A DNA stretch of 33,529 bases from an uncultured bacterium (lineage in GTDB: Bacteria > Cyanobacteriota > Vampirovibrionia > Gastranaerophilales > Gastranaerophilaceae), in assembly GCA_949286705.1 (NCBI GenBank), contig CASEDF010000019.1, positions 1 to 33,529 of the forward strand, read 5' to 3'. Under the pieces are notes generated by a model, which saw nothing but the letters and a program-made list of their open reading frames with translations, was not told where the DNA came from and made no database searches. The translations under genes and the position numbers were made by a program. Position 1 is the first letter of the stretch; each line of letters begins with the position of its first letter. Shown one piece after another: positions 23,553-31,193 of this stretch.

Positions 23553-24453
23553 TCAAAGAATGCAAATAAAGAAAAAGGTTAAAAAACACATTCCTAAAGA
23601 CTGGTTGTGTGAGTTAAGAATATTATACAGAATTTCAATGGAAACGTTTAACGATGTGAGGAGAACCGGTATTGTCAATCTTGTTATTATAACAACAATG
23701 GCGGCAATTCTTACGATATTCGGCGCATTTTTCAGAACAGCGCTTTCGGTATCCACTTTTGCGCATGAATTGGGTAATGTCCTTGAAATTTCAGTATATC
23801 TAAAGCATGGAACTGATACCAATACTGCTAAAAAACGTATAAAAGATTTTGATCATGTTGAGGCTGTCAGGGTGATTTCACGAGATGTTTCGTGGGTTAA
23901 TTTGAAAAGAGAAATGGGACTTCCCGATATAGAAAATCCTTTGCCAGATACTTTGCATGTTAAGGTTGATAAGCCGGAGAATATTGATAAAGTATTTAAT
24001 GATGTAAAAGCTCTTTCTATAGTTGAAGATATGAGTTATGCTCAGGATTTGGTGCAAAAAATTGAAACCTTGAACAAAGTCGTTAATTCAATTACTGTTG
24101 TTGTCATAATAATAATGGCAATACTCACTATAACTATTATAAACAACACTATCCAGCTTGTAATCCAATCCAGAAAGGATGAGATTGAGATTATGCGGCT
24201 TATGGGGGTAAGCAACTGGTATATAAGGTTCCCGTTAATTATTCAGGGAGCGTTTTACGGATTTATGGGATCTGTAATTGCTTTGTTCCCGCTTAATATT
24301 GTTCAAAACGGTTTGAATAATATGCATCAGTTCTTTATGATTCCGTCACCGCTTTTTGCTCAGAATATTGTTGTGATTACAATGTTTGCTATGGGAATTT
24401 TATTCGGTGCCGGCGGAAGTTTTTTGTGTATTAAAAAGCATTTACAGGTATAG
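23545..24453 (+). CDS. ftsX: cell division membrane protein FtsX
   Basis: FtsX is the membrane partner of FtsE and transmits ATP hydrolysis to periplasmic hydrolases. Seen: a basic cytoplasmic N-terminus, TM1 (about 45-67, IVNLVIITTMAAILTIFGAF), an extracytoplasmic domain (about 70-185) with VYLKHGTD and NPLPDTLHVKV, then three TM segments (about 187-210, 230-260, 275-298). The coupling-helix region is DEIEIMRLMGVSNWYIRFPL. Length is 302 residues from ATG 23545, which overlaps the ftsE stop; a longer in-frame start inside ftsE (23503) is less likely. The downstream gene begins two bases after its stop. Confidence 0.94.
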   Translation: MNSQRMQIKKKVKKHIPKDWLCELRILYRISMETFNDVRRTGIVNLVIITTMAAILTIFGAFFRTALSVSTFAHELGNVLEISVYLKHGTDTNTAKKRIKDFDHVEAVRVISRDVSWVNLKREMGLPDIENPLPDTLHVKVDKPENIDKVFNDVKALSIVEDMSYAQDLVQKIETLNKVVNSITVVVIIIMAILTITIINNTIQLVIQSRKDEIEIMRLMGVSNWYIRFPLIIQGAFYGFMGSVIALFPLNIVQNGLNNMHQFFMIPSPLFAQNIVVITMFAMGILFGAGGSFLCIKKHLQV

Positions 24454-24455
24454 AG

Positions 24456-25685
24456 ATGATTGACGATAATATATTGCTGGTTACAGATGATGAAGATGTT
24501 GCAGAAGTTGTTCTTTCAAAACTTGTATTGTTGAGGGAAAGCGACAGTATCGCTGTCTGTAATTATAAAATGGCAAAGAAATTATTGGAAAATCCAAGTG
24601 TTTCTATTGTAATTGTTCATGAAAACAAAGATAAAGAAAAAACGTTAAATTTTTTGAATACAATTATTTCGCCTGAATATGAAACAATTTTGTTAGTTAA
24701 TGAGTATGATCAGGATTTTATACTTGCAGCGTATGATCTGGGTTTGTCCGATTATTACTCGGTAAAATCCGAATCATATGAAATGCTTATAAGAACGGTA
24801 AATTGTTTTAAAAGAAGGTCTTTTAAGGTAAGGTATTCAAGAGATTTTGCATTACTTGCTAAAATGGGTGTTGTTGATGAAGAAACCGGATTTTACAAGT
24901 ACAAATACAGTCGTGAACTTCTTGCGGAATTTATAAAAGACAGAAGAGTACAAAACGGTATGTTTATCGTGCTTATTTTGGATGATTCCTGCAAGACACG
25001 TTTTTCTGCCGATAAATTATCGAGGGCGATAAAAAAATCCGTGCGCTGCGATGATGTTGTGTCAGTTGCAAAGGGCGGAAAATTTTATATGATATTGCCA
25101 AATGTAGATAAACTGGGAGCATTCGCGGTTGTTAACAAAGTTCAGGATATATTGGGTACAAAACTTATAGTAAGGGCAGGTGTCTGCAGGATTGAAAATA
25201 AAAGTTTTGACAGGCTTGAAAAAGAGGCTTTTGCTGCGCTTTCGGAGGCTTGTCAGACCAATGAAACAGCCGTATTTTTGGAAGAACATGTAAAAACTCT
25301 TGATGAGTGGCTTGATGAAGGTGAAAAAGATGACAAAAATTTTAAGTTATTCCAAAATGCTTATAATAATAAGCTTGAAAAGGTTATTGCTCCGGTATTT
25401 TTCAGATTGCAAAAAGCTTATGAAGAAAAACTTTTTAATACAAAGATTGATCAGTATTCCGATGAATTGCAGAGTGTATTCCAACTTAAGCACGGTGACA
25501 GAGAAAGCAGACTGAAAATTACATATCCCGGTTTTGCAAAAATTATGATATATATTATCCATGAAGGTTTGGATACTCCGGAAAATAAAGAAATAAGCCT
25601 TAATTTGAATGCGGTTACACAAAAAGGAATTGCAAAAATTGTTGAAGATTTTATAAAAGAGTTTAAACAGTCTGTAAAGGATTAA
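24456..25685 (+). CDS. degenerate receiver plus degenerate GGDEF-like protein
   Basis: Residues 1-115 have the alternating strand/helix pattern of a response-regulator receiver (ILLVTDDEDVAEVVLSKL with the acidic pair), but the strand that should end in the phosphoacceptor Asp reads IVIVHENKD, with His55-Glu56-Asn57 and no Asp in place. Residues about 135-275 resemble a GGDEF domain (TGFYKYKYSRELL, then KGGKFYMILPN at about 206-216 where the motif GGDEF would be). The GGDEF acidic residues are lost, so no diguanylate cyclase activity is expected. A helical tail of about 130 residues follows (about 275-409). It lies two bases after ftsX, so a regulatory or scaffolding role tied to FtsEX is the natural inference. 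The domain reading is by pattern only. Confidence 0.7.
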   Translation: MIDDNILLVTDDEDVAEVVLSKLVLLRESDSIAVCNYKMAKKLLENPSVSIVIVHENKDKEKTLNFLNTIISPEYETILLVNEYDQDFILAAYDLGLSDYYSVKSESYEMLIRTVNCFKRRSFKVRYSRDFALLAKMGVVDEETGFYKYKYSRELLAEFIKDRRVQNGMFIVLILDDSCKTRFSADKLSRAIKKSVRCDDVVSVAKGGKFYMILPNVDKLGAFAVVNKVQDILGTKLIVRAGVCRIENKSFDRLEKEAFAALSEACQTNETAVFLEEHVKTLDEWLDEGEKDDKNFKLFQNAYNNKLEKVIAPVFFRLQKAYEEKLFNTKIDQYSDELQSVFQLKHGDRESRLKITYPGFAKIMIYIIHEGLDTPENKEISLNLNAVTQKGIAKIVEDFIKEFKQSVKD

Positions 25686-25689
25686 AATT

Positions 25690-26229
25690 ATGTTAAATAT
25701 CGATAATAGTGCAGTTGTAATAATTGATATTCAAGAAAGATTGGTGAATGCTGTCGGCAAGTATTCTCCGGTAGGAAAAGCCTGTAAATTGGCTGAGGCT
25801 GCAAAAATTTTGAATATTCCGGTTATTGTTACGGAACAGTATCCGAAAGGTTTAGGGCAGACTGTAGAACAGTTAAAAAATGTGCTCGCGGCTGATACAT
25901 GTTTCGTCGAAAAAACAGGTTTTTCAGCGTTATTGACACCTGAATTCAAGGATAAACTTGTTGCTTCAGGCAAGAAACAGGTTGTTATCTGCGGAATTGA
26001 GGGTCATATTTGTGTTTACCAGACAATATGCGACTTACTGGCTGACGATTATGAAGTTTATTTTGTTAAAGATTGTTCAGCAAGCAGAAATAAGTATGAA
26101 TTTAAGACAGGTGTTGATTTAATAAAACAGTGCGGTGCAAAAGTTACCTGTTGTGAAATTGTTTTATTTGAATGGCTAAAAACGTCTAAACATCCGGATT
26201 TTAAATCAGTTCAGGCACTTATAAAATAA
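25690..26229 (+). CDS. isochorismatase-family hydrolase (YcaC-like)
   Basis: A cysteine hydrolase of the isochorismatase-like fold, 179 residues. The catalytic triad is in place: Asp13 in VVIIDIQERL, Lys75 in FVEKTGFSA, and Cys108 in GIEGHICVYQT, with the family cis-peptide segment just before the Cys. The pattern TEQYPKGLG...TPEF is typical of the YcaC/hydrolase subgroup and not of nicotinamidase, whose metal-binding Asp-x-His-x-His is absent. The substrate is unknown. It starts four bases after the preceding gene, the last of the transketolase-ftsEX run, and its stop is just before the SD of pilin locus 4. Confidence 0.9.
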   Translation: MLNIDNSAVVIIDIQERLVNAVGKYSPVGKACKLAEAAKILNIPVIVTEQYPKGLGQTVEQLKNVLAADTCFVEKTGFSALLTPEFKDKLVASGKKQVVICGIEGHICVYQTICDLLADDYEVYFVKDCSASRNKYEFKTGVDLIKQCGAKVTCCEIVLFEWLKTSKHPDFKSVQALIK

Positions 26230-26230
26230 T

Positions 26231-26340
26231 AAGGAGGAAAATATGGGAAAAGATAAGTTTAGAAACCTCGGGGGGGGGCGACTCCTCAAGGTAGGCAGGA
26301 CAAGGGCTTCGGCGGTATATTTGGAAAAAAGATACTAAGA
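26231..26340 (+). promoter_or_regulatory. poly-G translational switch, pilin locus 4 (9 G, off frame)
   Basis: SD AAGGAGG (26231-26237), ATG 26243 and nine codons lead to nine G (26270-26278). As sequenced the frame reads MGKDKFRNLGGGRLLKVGRT... and stops at a TAA at 26336-26338, later than at the other loci. The frame two G longer stops at once (TAG near 26294). One more G gives GGGATPQGRQDKGFGG... and runs to 27306 (354 residues). CTCCT (26282-26286) complements AGGAG of the SD. No independent promoter is clear, so it may ride on the isochorismatase transcript. Confidence 0.8.
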
Positions 26341-26566
26341 TACTATGATACTAAGGCAGTAAGAAGTAACTGTCGGCATGGTAAATCAGACTTACAATAT
26401 GTCATCCTGAACTGCCAAAGGCAGGACAACACTTTAAACATTGGTGGGAGTCACCCTGTCATCCTGAACTTGTTTCAGGATCTCAATAAAAAATACAGAG
26501 ATTCTTCGCAGGTGCTCAGAAAAAATACTTTCTTAGTGCAGTACTGCCTTAGTAACTTAGTATCTT
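26329..26566 (+). repeat. inverted repeat arms and dispersed repeats in the pilin 4 leader
   Basis: The left arm 26329-26363 and right arm 26532-26566 are inverted copies of the same family as in loci 1 and 2. Between them lie a degenerate GTCGGCAT unit (about 26372) and two GTCATCCTGAAC-type units (26401-26430 and 26457-26482). In the pilin frame the right arm reads LVQYCLSNLVS. Confidence 0.7.
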
Positions 26567-27306
26567 CTAAAAAAGCCGCCTTCACCTTAGCAGAGGTCTT
26601 GATAACCCTCGGCATAATCGGTATTGTGGCAGCTATGACAATCCCGACATTGATAAGCAATTATCAAGAAAAGGCAACTGTAACGAAATTAAAAGAGACA
26701 TATAGTATGCTTTCGCAAGCATACCAGTTTGCTGTAAATGAAAATGGTTCACCTGCATCGTGGAAATTCGGCATAGATATGTACGATCAAAATGCCCATG
26801 TTGCAATGGCAAATTATTTTAAGCCTTATCTTAAATTAAGTGCTGATTGTGTTGGTAAATCAAAAGAATATGTGATTGAACATTGTTCTTCTATATTTCC
26901 TGAAATGAGTGAGGAAAAAAACGCAACGGCTATGCGATTAAATAATGGTTCTACACTTTATTTTCGTCTATTTGTGCCGGATTGCACAGGTATTTATGCA
27001 TCGGCAACAGAAAAATCTACCTGCGGTTGGATTATTGTGTTGACAAATCCTATGAAAAGTTCAGAGAGAGGTAAAGATACTTTTTACTTCTATCTTACAA
27101 CTAAAGGAATCATTCCGGCAGGGAGTGTCGGAAGTCGTTTAGAGTTTGAACGCGCATGTAATCCGGAAATTGATCTTCCGTATCCAACGTTTAGTGCTAA
27201 TAATATGTATGCCTGTACAGCCTGGGCAATTTACAATAACAATATGGACTACTGGAAGTGTCCGGGTGAATTGTCTTGGGCTGGCAAGCATTCTTGCGAT
27301 GATTAA
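26470..27306 (+). CDS. type IV pilin-like protein 4
   Basis: The class III signal SSKKAAFTLAEVLITLGIIG is followed by a helix (IVAAMTIPTLISNYQEK) and a globular domain with several Cys and a variant form of the shared C-terminal motif (SSERGKDTFYFYL). There is no ATG in frame between the G tract and the signal; TTG 26470 is the nominal start and lacks an SD. With a tenth G in the tract at 26270 the ATG at 26243 becomes the start of a 354-residue precursor. The stop overlaps the convergent ribF stop region by four bases with no terminator between. Confidence 0.83.
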   Translation: MFQDLNKKYRDSSQVLRKNTFLVQYCLSNLVSSKKAAFTLAEVLITLGIIGIVAAMTIPTLISNYQEKATVTKLKETYSMLSQAYQFAVNENGSPASWKFGIDMYDQNAHVAMANYFKPYLKLSADCVGKSKEYVIEHCSSIFPEMSEEKNATAMRLNNGSTLYFRLFVPDCTGIYASATEKSTCGWIIVLTNPMKSSERGKDTFYFYLTTKGIIPAGSVGSRLEFERACNPEIDLPYPTFSANNMYACTAWAIYNNNMDYWKCPGELSWAGKHSCDD

Positions 27307-28190
27307 ATGACGGAATTTATATCACTTTGTATTTGTTTTTTTAATTCGTCAACGGAGTTGAATTTTTGTTCTCGTCTGAGCATTTTTATAAATTCAACTC
27401 TTAGTATTTTGCCGTATATATCTTTATCAAAATCCAATATGTGAGTTTCTAAAACAGCTTTTTTCGTACTGCTCACGGTCGGACGGATGCCGAAGTTTGT
27501 AATACCTTTACCGTATGTAGTCATTACTTCGTAGACACCAAAGGGGATATCAATAATTTCTTTAGGGTATAATAAATTTGCCGTTCTGAACCCTAACGTT
27601 CTGCCAAGCTTTTGACCTTCTACGACTTCGCCTTTAATTGAAAAATTTGAACCGAGCATTTGATTTGCTTTTTCAATTTTCCCCTGTTGAAGATATGTTC
27701 TTATCGCCGTGCTGCTTATAATTTTGTCATTAACTTTTTCAGGTGAAATCTCAAAATATTTATATCCGTATTTAGTCTGGTTTTGACGTAAAAATTCGGC
27801 ATTACCTGATTTTTGTGCTCCGAAATGATGGTTAAAGCCTGTCGAGATTGATATAGGTGAAAAATATTTTTCAAGAATTTCTTTTAAATATTCTTCTGCC
27901 GTAAGTGTGCATAATTTATCGTCAAAATCCAGTTCGTACAGATAATCAACTCCGAGTTTTGCAATTTCTTCTTCACGTTGTTTTCCTGAAAGAATATATT
28001 TCGGGCAAACTCCGTAAAAATAACAGCAAGGATGGTCTTTAAATGTAATTACAGCGGATTTTGTATTGTTTTGGTGTGCAAATTCCACTGCGGATTTTAT
28101 GACTTTTTGATGCCCTAAGTGTACTCCGTCAAAGTATCCGAGAGCCAGTGCTAAATTGTTATTTTGGTTTAATTCGTAAAATACCTGCAT
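27303..28190 (-). CDS. ribF: bifunctional riboflavin kinase/FAD synthetase
   Basis: RibF phosphorylates riboflavin to FMN and adenylates FMN to FAD. The N-terminal FAD synthetase domain shows LGYFDGVHLGHQKVI (nucleotidyltransferase HxGH-type site), the ITFKDHP region, GFNHHFG, and ISSTAIR. The C-terminal kinase domain shows GQKLGRTLGFRTANL, GVYEVMTTYGKGITNFGIRPT (with the N-x-G-x-RPT motif) and ETHILDFDKDIYG. Length is 295 residues from ATG 28190; a TTG six codons earlier is the alternative, and neither has a clear SD. It supplies FAD for flavoproteins such as the one at 1911. Confidence 0.95.
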   Translation of the reverse strand: MQVFYELNQNNNLALALGYFDGVHLGHQKVIKSAVEFAHQNNTKSAVITFKDHPCCYFYGVCPKYILSGKQREEEIAKLGVDYLYELDFDDKLCTLTAEEYLKEILEKYFSPISISTGFNHHFGAQKSGNAEFLRQNQTKYGYKYFEISPEKVNDKIISSTAIRTYLQQGKIEKANQMLGSNFSIKGEVVEGQKLGRTLGFRTANLLYPKEIIDIPFGVYEVMTTYGKGITNFGIRPTVSSTKKAVLETHILDFDKDIYGKILRVEFIKMLRREQKFNSVDELKKQIQSDINSVI

Positions 28191-28279
28191 AAATTTATTA
28201 TAATACAAATTAATAAACCGTTACAATCTGACAAAAAATATTTTCAGTGCATTTATACTTTATATTAAAGGAGAAAAAA

Positions 28280-28609
28280 ATGTTAGCAATTCAACCGGTT
28301 GGAGTGAATAAACAGCCCGCCTTCAAGGCGCACTTGCCAAAAACTTTTGCATCTATGATGAATTATATTTATAAGAAAACACCTGAAGATATGTTTCAAT
28401 ATAAGGATGTAATGCATGTGGAAACAGTTTTGGAAGACGGACGAGAAGTAGGCGGTATTGTCACATTTTTGCACGGCAAATACTGCGGACTTATTATGGA
28501 TGAAGGGTTTGAAAATTTGCGTCAAGACTTTATGCGCACTGCACTAAAACGTTATAATAAGCATATTTCAGATCGTCAATTACAGGAAAAGTTAGGATAT
28601 TTGGCATAA
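28280..28609 (+). CDS. small hypothetical protein
   Basis: A 109-residue protein of unknown function. The start ATG 28280 has a textbook SD (AAAGGAG), so an in-frame start 11 codons earlier is rejected. It begins MLAIQPVGVNKQPAFKAHLP. Short proteins opening with a polar tail and an F-K-[GA] motif are common in this lineage, by recollection. The middle (VETVLEDGREVGGIVTFL and GKYCGLIMDEGFENL) looks like a small beta-rich domain, and the C-terminus is helical. No membrane segment or catalytic motif is seen. It is a single-gene unit ended by its own hairpin. Confidence 0.75.
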   Translation: MLAIQPVGVNKQPAFKAHLPKTFASMMNYIYKKTPEDMFQYKDVMHVETVLEDGREVGGIVTFLHGKYCGLIMDEGFENLRQDFMRTALKRYNKHISDRQLQEKLGYLA

Positions 28610-28635
28610 AAAAAGAGCCTTTAAGCTCTTTTTTT
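28608..28635 (+). terminator. bidirectional terminator
   Basis: AAAAAAAGAGC (28608-28618) pairs with GCTCTTTTTTT (28625-28635), an 11-bp stem with a 6-base loop. It overlaps the stop codons of the small hypothetical (+) and aspS (-), and serves both. Confidence 0.85.
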
Positions 28636-30415
28636 ATTTATGTAATTGAACGGTACTTTTTAAATGCAGTTCTCTTAATTGCTGCAGAGATGCTTCACCC
28701 GGTGCGTCGCTCATAAGATCTTTTGCCCCTGAATTTTTCGGGAAAGCAATTACATCGCGGATGGAATCCGTTCTTGCAAGAAGTGCAACAAGTCTGTCCA
28801 AACCTATCGCAAGTCCGGCATGCGGCGGAGTTCCGTATTGAAGCGCATTAACCATAAATCCGAATTTTTCTTTGGCTTCGTCTTCGGTTAATCCTAATGC
28901 TTTGAATATAGCTTTTTGAACTTCGGATGAGTGAATTCTCACGCTGCCTCCGCCGAGTTCTGTTCCGTTGTAAACTATATCATATGCAATTGACTTAACA
29001 TTTCCTAAGTCGCCGCTGTTTAATTTATCCAAATCCTCAATACAAGGAGATGTGAACGGGTGGTGCATTGCCATATAACGGTTTTCTTCGTCGCTCCATT
29101 CAAACATCGGGAAATCAACAACCCAGAGTAAATTGTGTTTGCTTTCGTCAATCAGGTTAAGAGATTTGCCGAAGTGTAATCTCAATCTGCCCATAATATC
29201 GTAAACAAGTTTCGGCTTGTCAGCGACAAAGAAGATAATATCGCCTGCTTCAGCGCCCGCTCTGGTTTGAATTTGTTTTGCCTGTTCTTCGGTTACAAAT
29301 TTCAAGACAGGAGATTTTGCGGAACCGTCTTCAAGGTAAATAATATTTGCCAGTGCTTTTGCACCGAATGATACGGCAAGTTTTGTAATGTCGTCAATAT
29401 CTTTTCTTGAGAATTTCGCACCGCCGGGAATTCTTATACCGCGGACTATACCGCCGTTAAGCAGAGTGTTTTTAACAATATCAAAGTTTGATTCAAGAAT
29501 GATATCTCCTATGTCAAACAATTCCAAACCGAAACGGGTATCCGGTTTGTCGGAACCGAATCTGTCCATAGCTTCCTGCCATGAAATCTGGATAAACGGA
29601 GGTTTAATCTCAACTCCTGCTGCCTTAAACGCGTCAACAAGAAGTCCTTCAACAACTCTTATAACATCCGGCTGTTCAACAAAAGACATTTCAAGGTCAA
29701 TTTGAGTGAATTCCGGCTGTCTGTCGGCACGAAGGTCTTCATCACGGAAACATTTTGCTATCTGGTAATATCTTTCAATACCGCCGACCATCAATAATTG
29801 TTTGAAAATTTGCGGTGATTGCGGAAGCGCATAGAATTTACCTTCCTGAACTCTTGAAGGAACCAGATAATCTCTTGCACCTTCGGGAGTTGTTTTAATT
29901 AAGATAGGTGTTTCGACTTCCAAAAAGTCCAGATTGTTGAGATAGTTTCTGACTGCCTGAACTATATTGTGGCGCAAAATCAGCTTGGATTTCATTGAAT
30001 CGCGTCTGATATCGAGATATCTGTATTTTAGGCGGACATCTTCTGAAACATTTTCATCATCAAGAACAAAAGGCAATGTTTTAGCTTCTGAAAGTATTTC
30101 AACTGATTCCGGATACATTTCAACCTGACCTGTAGGGTATTTTTCGTTATAAGTTTCCTCGGGACGTTTGGTTACTTTGCCTTTAACGGTTATAACGTAT
30201 TCGCTTCTGACTTTTTCAAAAACTTTGTGAACATCGGGGTTAATCTGCGGGTTTGCAACCAGCTGGAAAAATCCTGAACGGTCGCGCAATTCAATAAATA
30301 AAATTCCGCCAAGGTCGCGAATTGTTGAAACCCAGCCGGATAAAGTAATTTCTTCGCCAATATTATTGAGGTTAAGCTCCCCGCAATTGTGGTCTTTCAT
30401 TCTTGTTTTAATCAT
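28634..30415 (-). CDS. aspS: aspartyl-tRNA synthetase
   Basis: A class II synthetase that charges tRNA-Asp. The N-terminal OB-fold anticodon domain (about 15-100) contains LSGWVSTIRDLGG and ELRDRSG. Class II motif 1 is around FLEVETPIL, motif 2 is CFRDEDLRADRQPEFTQID, and the bacterial GAD insert lies at about 290-420. Motif 3 is GLAIGLDRLVALL near the C-terminus. Length is 593 residues, normal for bacterial AspRS. The residue after the conserved Asp in the OB fold is Leu (RDLGG), as in enzymes specific for tRNA-Asp, where many relaxed enzymes have His; this is weak evidence of a discriminating enzyme. It is a single-gene unit. Confidence 0.97.
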   Translation of the reverse strand: MIKTRMKDHNCGELNLNNIGEEITLSGWVSTIRDLGGILFIELRDRSGFFQLVANPQINPDVHKVFEKVRSEYVITVKGKVTKRPEETYNEKYPTGQVEMYPESVEILSEAKTLPFVLDDENVSEDVRLKYRYLDIRRDSMKSKLILRHNIVQAVRNYLNNLDFLEVETPILIKTTPEGARDYLVPSRVQEGKFYALPQSPQIFKQLLMVGGIERYYQIAKCFRDEDLRADRQPEFTQIDLEMSFVEQPDVIRVVEGLLVDAFKAAGVEIKPPFIQISWQEAMDRFGSDKPDTRFGLELFDIGDIILESNFDIVKNTLLNGGIVRGIRIPGGAKFSRKDIDDITKLAVSFGAKALANIIYLEDGSAKSPVLKFVTEEQAKQIQTRAGAEAGDIIFFVADKPKLVYDIMGRLRLHFGKSLNLIDESKHNLLWVVDFPMFEWSDEENRYMAMHHPFTSPCIEDLDKLNSGDLGNVKSIAYDIVYNGTELGGGSVRIHSSEVQKAIFKALGLTEDEAKEKFGFMVNALQYGTPPHAGLAIGLDRLVALLARTDSIRDVIAFPKNSGAKDLMSDAPGEASLQQLRELHLKSTVQLHK

Positions 30416-30512
30416 TATAATACCTCTTCTAGTAAATCTCTACCTCAAATTCTATCAAAAACATAAAAAAAACACCAGATTTAATTAAAAGTTATTAAGA
30501 TACTGTCGGCTA

Positions 30513-31149
30513 CTCTTTTACATAAAAACTATTATGGGTACATGGTACTTTCTTGTACCGACAAGAAAGTACCCAAAGAAACTCTCGACCGGAACTACAC
30601 TCGCTAATCATTACTATAACTCAGCCTGAGCTCGCAAACTCGCTAAACGTCATCCCGCACTGGTTGCGGGATCTAAAAGACTTGCCGCTCAGACAACGCT
30701 CGCTTTGTAGCTGCTTCGTTATGTAATGATTGCTCGTTCCGTTAAGGTCGAATATTTGTTCAAGCCGCGCCGTGATTATAGCGCGAGCGAGCAGAGGCTG
30801 AAGGTCGGCGGAGAACTCCGCCGCCGTAATGCCGTTTATTGCGAGCGAGTAAGAAGGCGCGTAAGAGATTGCAGGATTTTAGCCCCTCTCCCGTCCTTCG
30901 GACACCCTCTCCCGGGCGAGGGATAAAATACTGCAACGGCACGTATGTGCGCCCGTTAGGGTTTGAGCAATCCAAATGATTGCAAATAAACAGCGTGTTT
31001 TTCTTTTTACATCGCAATAAAGCGGATTGCGAGCAAATGGCGAAACGGCGGCGTGGAGGCGACGGCGTTGCAGTCCCGTTTATTGCGAGCAACCAAGCAA
31101 AGAAAGAGTGAACAAAATAAGATACCTATAATAGTTTTTATGTAAAGAG
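30513..31149. mobile_element. 637-base non-coding element with terminal inverted repeats (MITE-like)
   Basis: The ends are inverted copies about 29 bases long (30513-30541 and 31121-31149), sharing an exact 18-base core TTACATAAAAACTATTAT with one indel and one mismatch near it. Inside are a 12-bp hairpin (30544-30555 with 30562-30573), an ATCCCGC...GCGGGAT unit (about 30652-30672), a CCCTCTCCC...GGGCGAGGG block (about 30885-30922) and repeated CGTTTATTGCGAGC. The interior is clearly more GC-rich than its surroundings. No transposase is encoded. Target-site duplication is not obvious. It could be a MITE or a composite of nested repeats. Confidence 0.55.
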
Positions 31150-31161
31150 TTACTTTTATGT

Positions 31162-31187
31162 AAAAAATTCCTCGCGAGTGCGAGGAA
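31162..31187 (-). terminator. terminator of the nfeD-qmcA-like unit
   Basis: On the minus strand TTCCTCGC-ACTC-GCGAGGAA (31187-31168) is followed by six T. It is a perfect 8-bp GC-rich stem seven bases past the stop codon. Confidence 0.88.
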
Positions 31188-31193
31188 CCTTTT

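Larger units (their letters stand above)
30416..31193. other. long non-coding, repeat-rich intergenic region
   Basis: I see no credible gene here: the short open frames lack SDs, overlap on both strands and translate repeats. Most of it (30513-31149) is the repeat described separately. The first part holds a truncated copy of the inverted-repeat arm (about 30489-30510, AGTTATTAAGATACTGTCGGC). The last part holds the terminator for the qmcA-like gene. Confidence 0.7.

Noticed and set aside
24456-25685. Active diguanylate cyclase
   Set aside because: The GGDEF position reads GGKFY and the receiver lacks its phosphoacceptor Asp.
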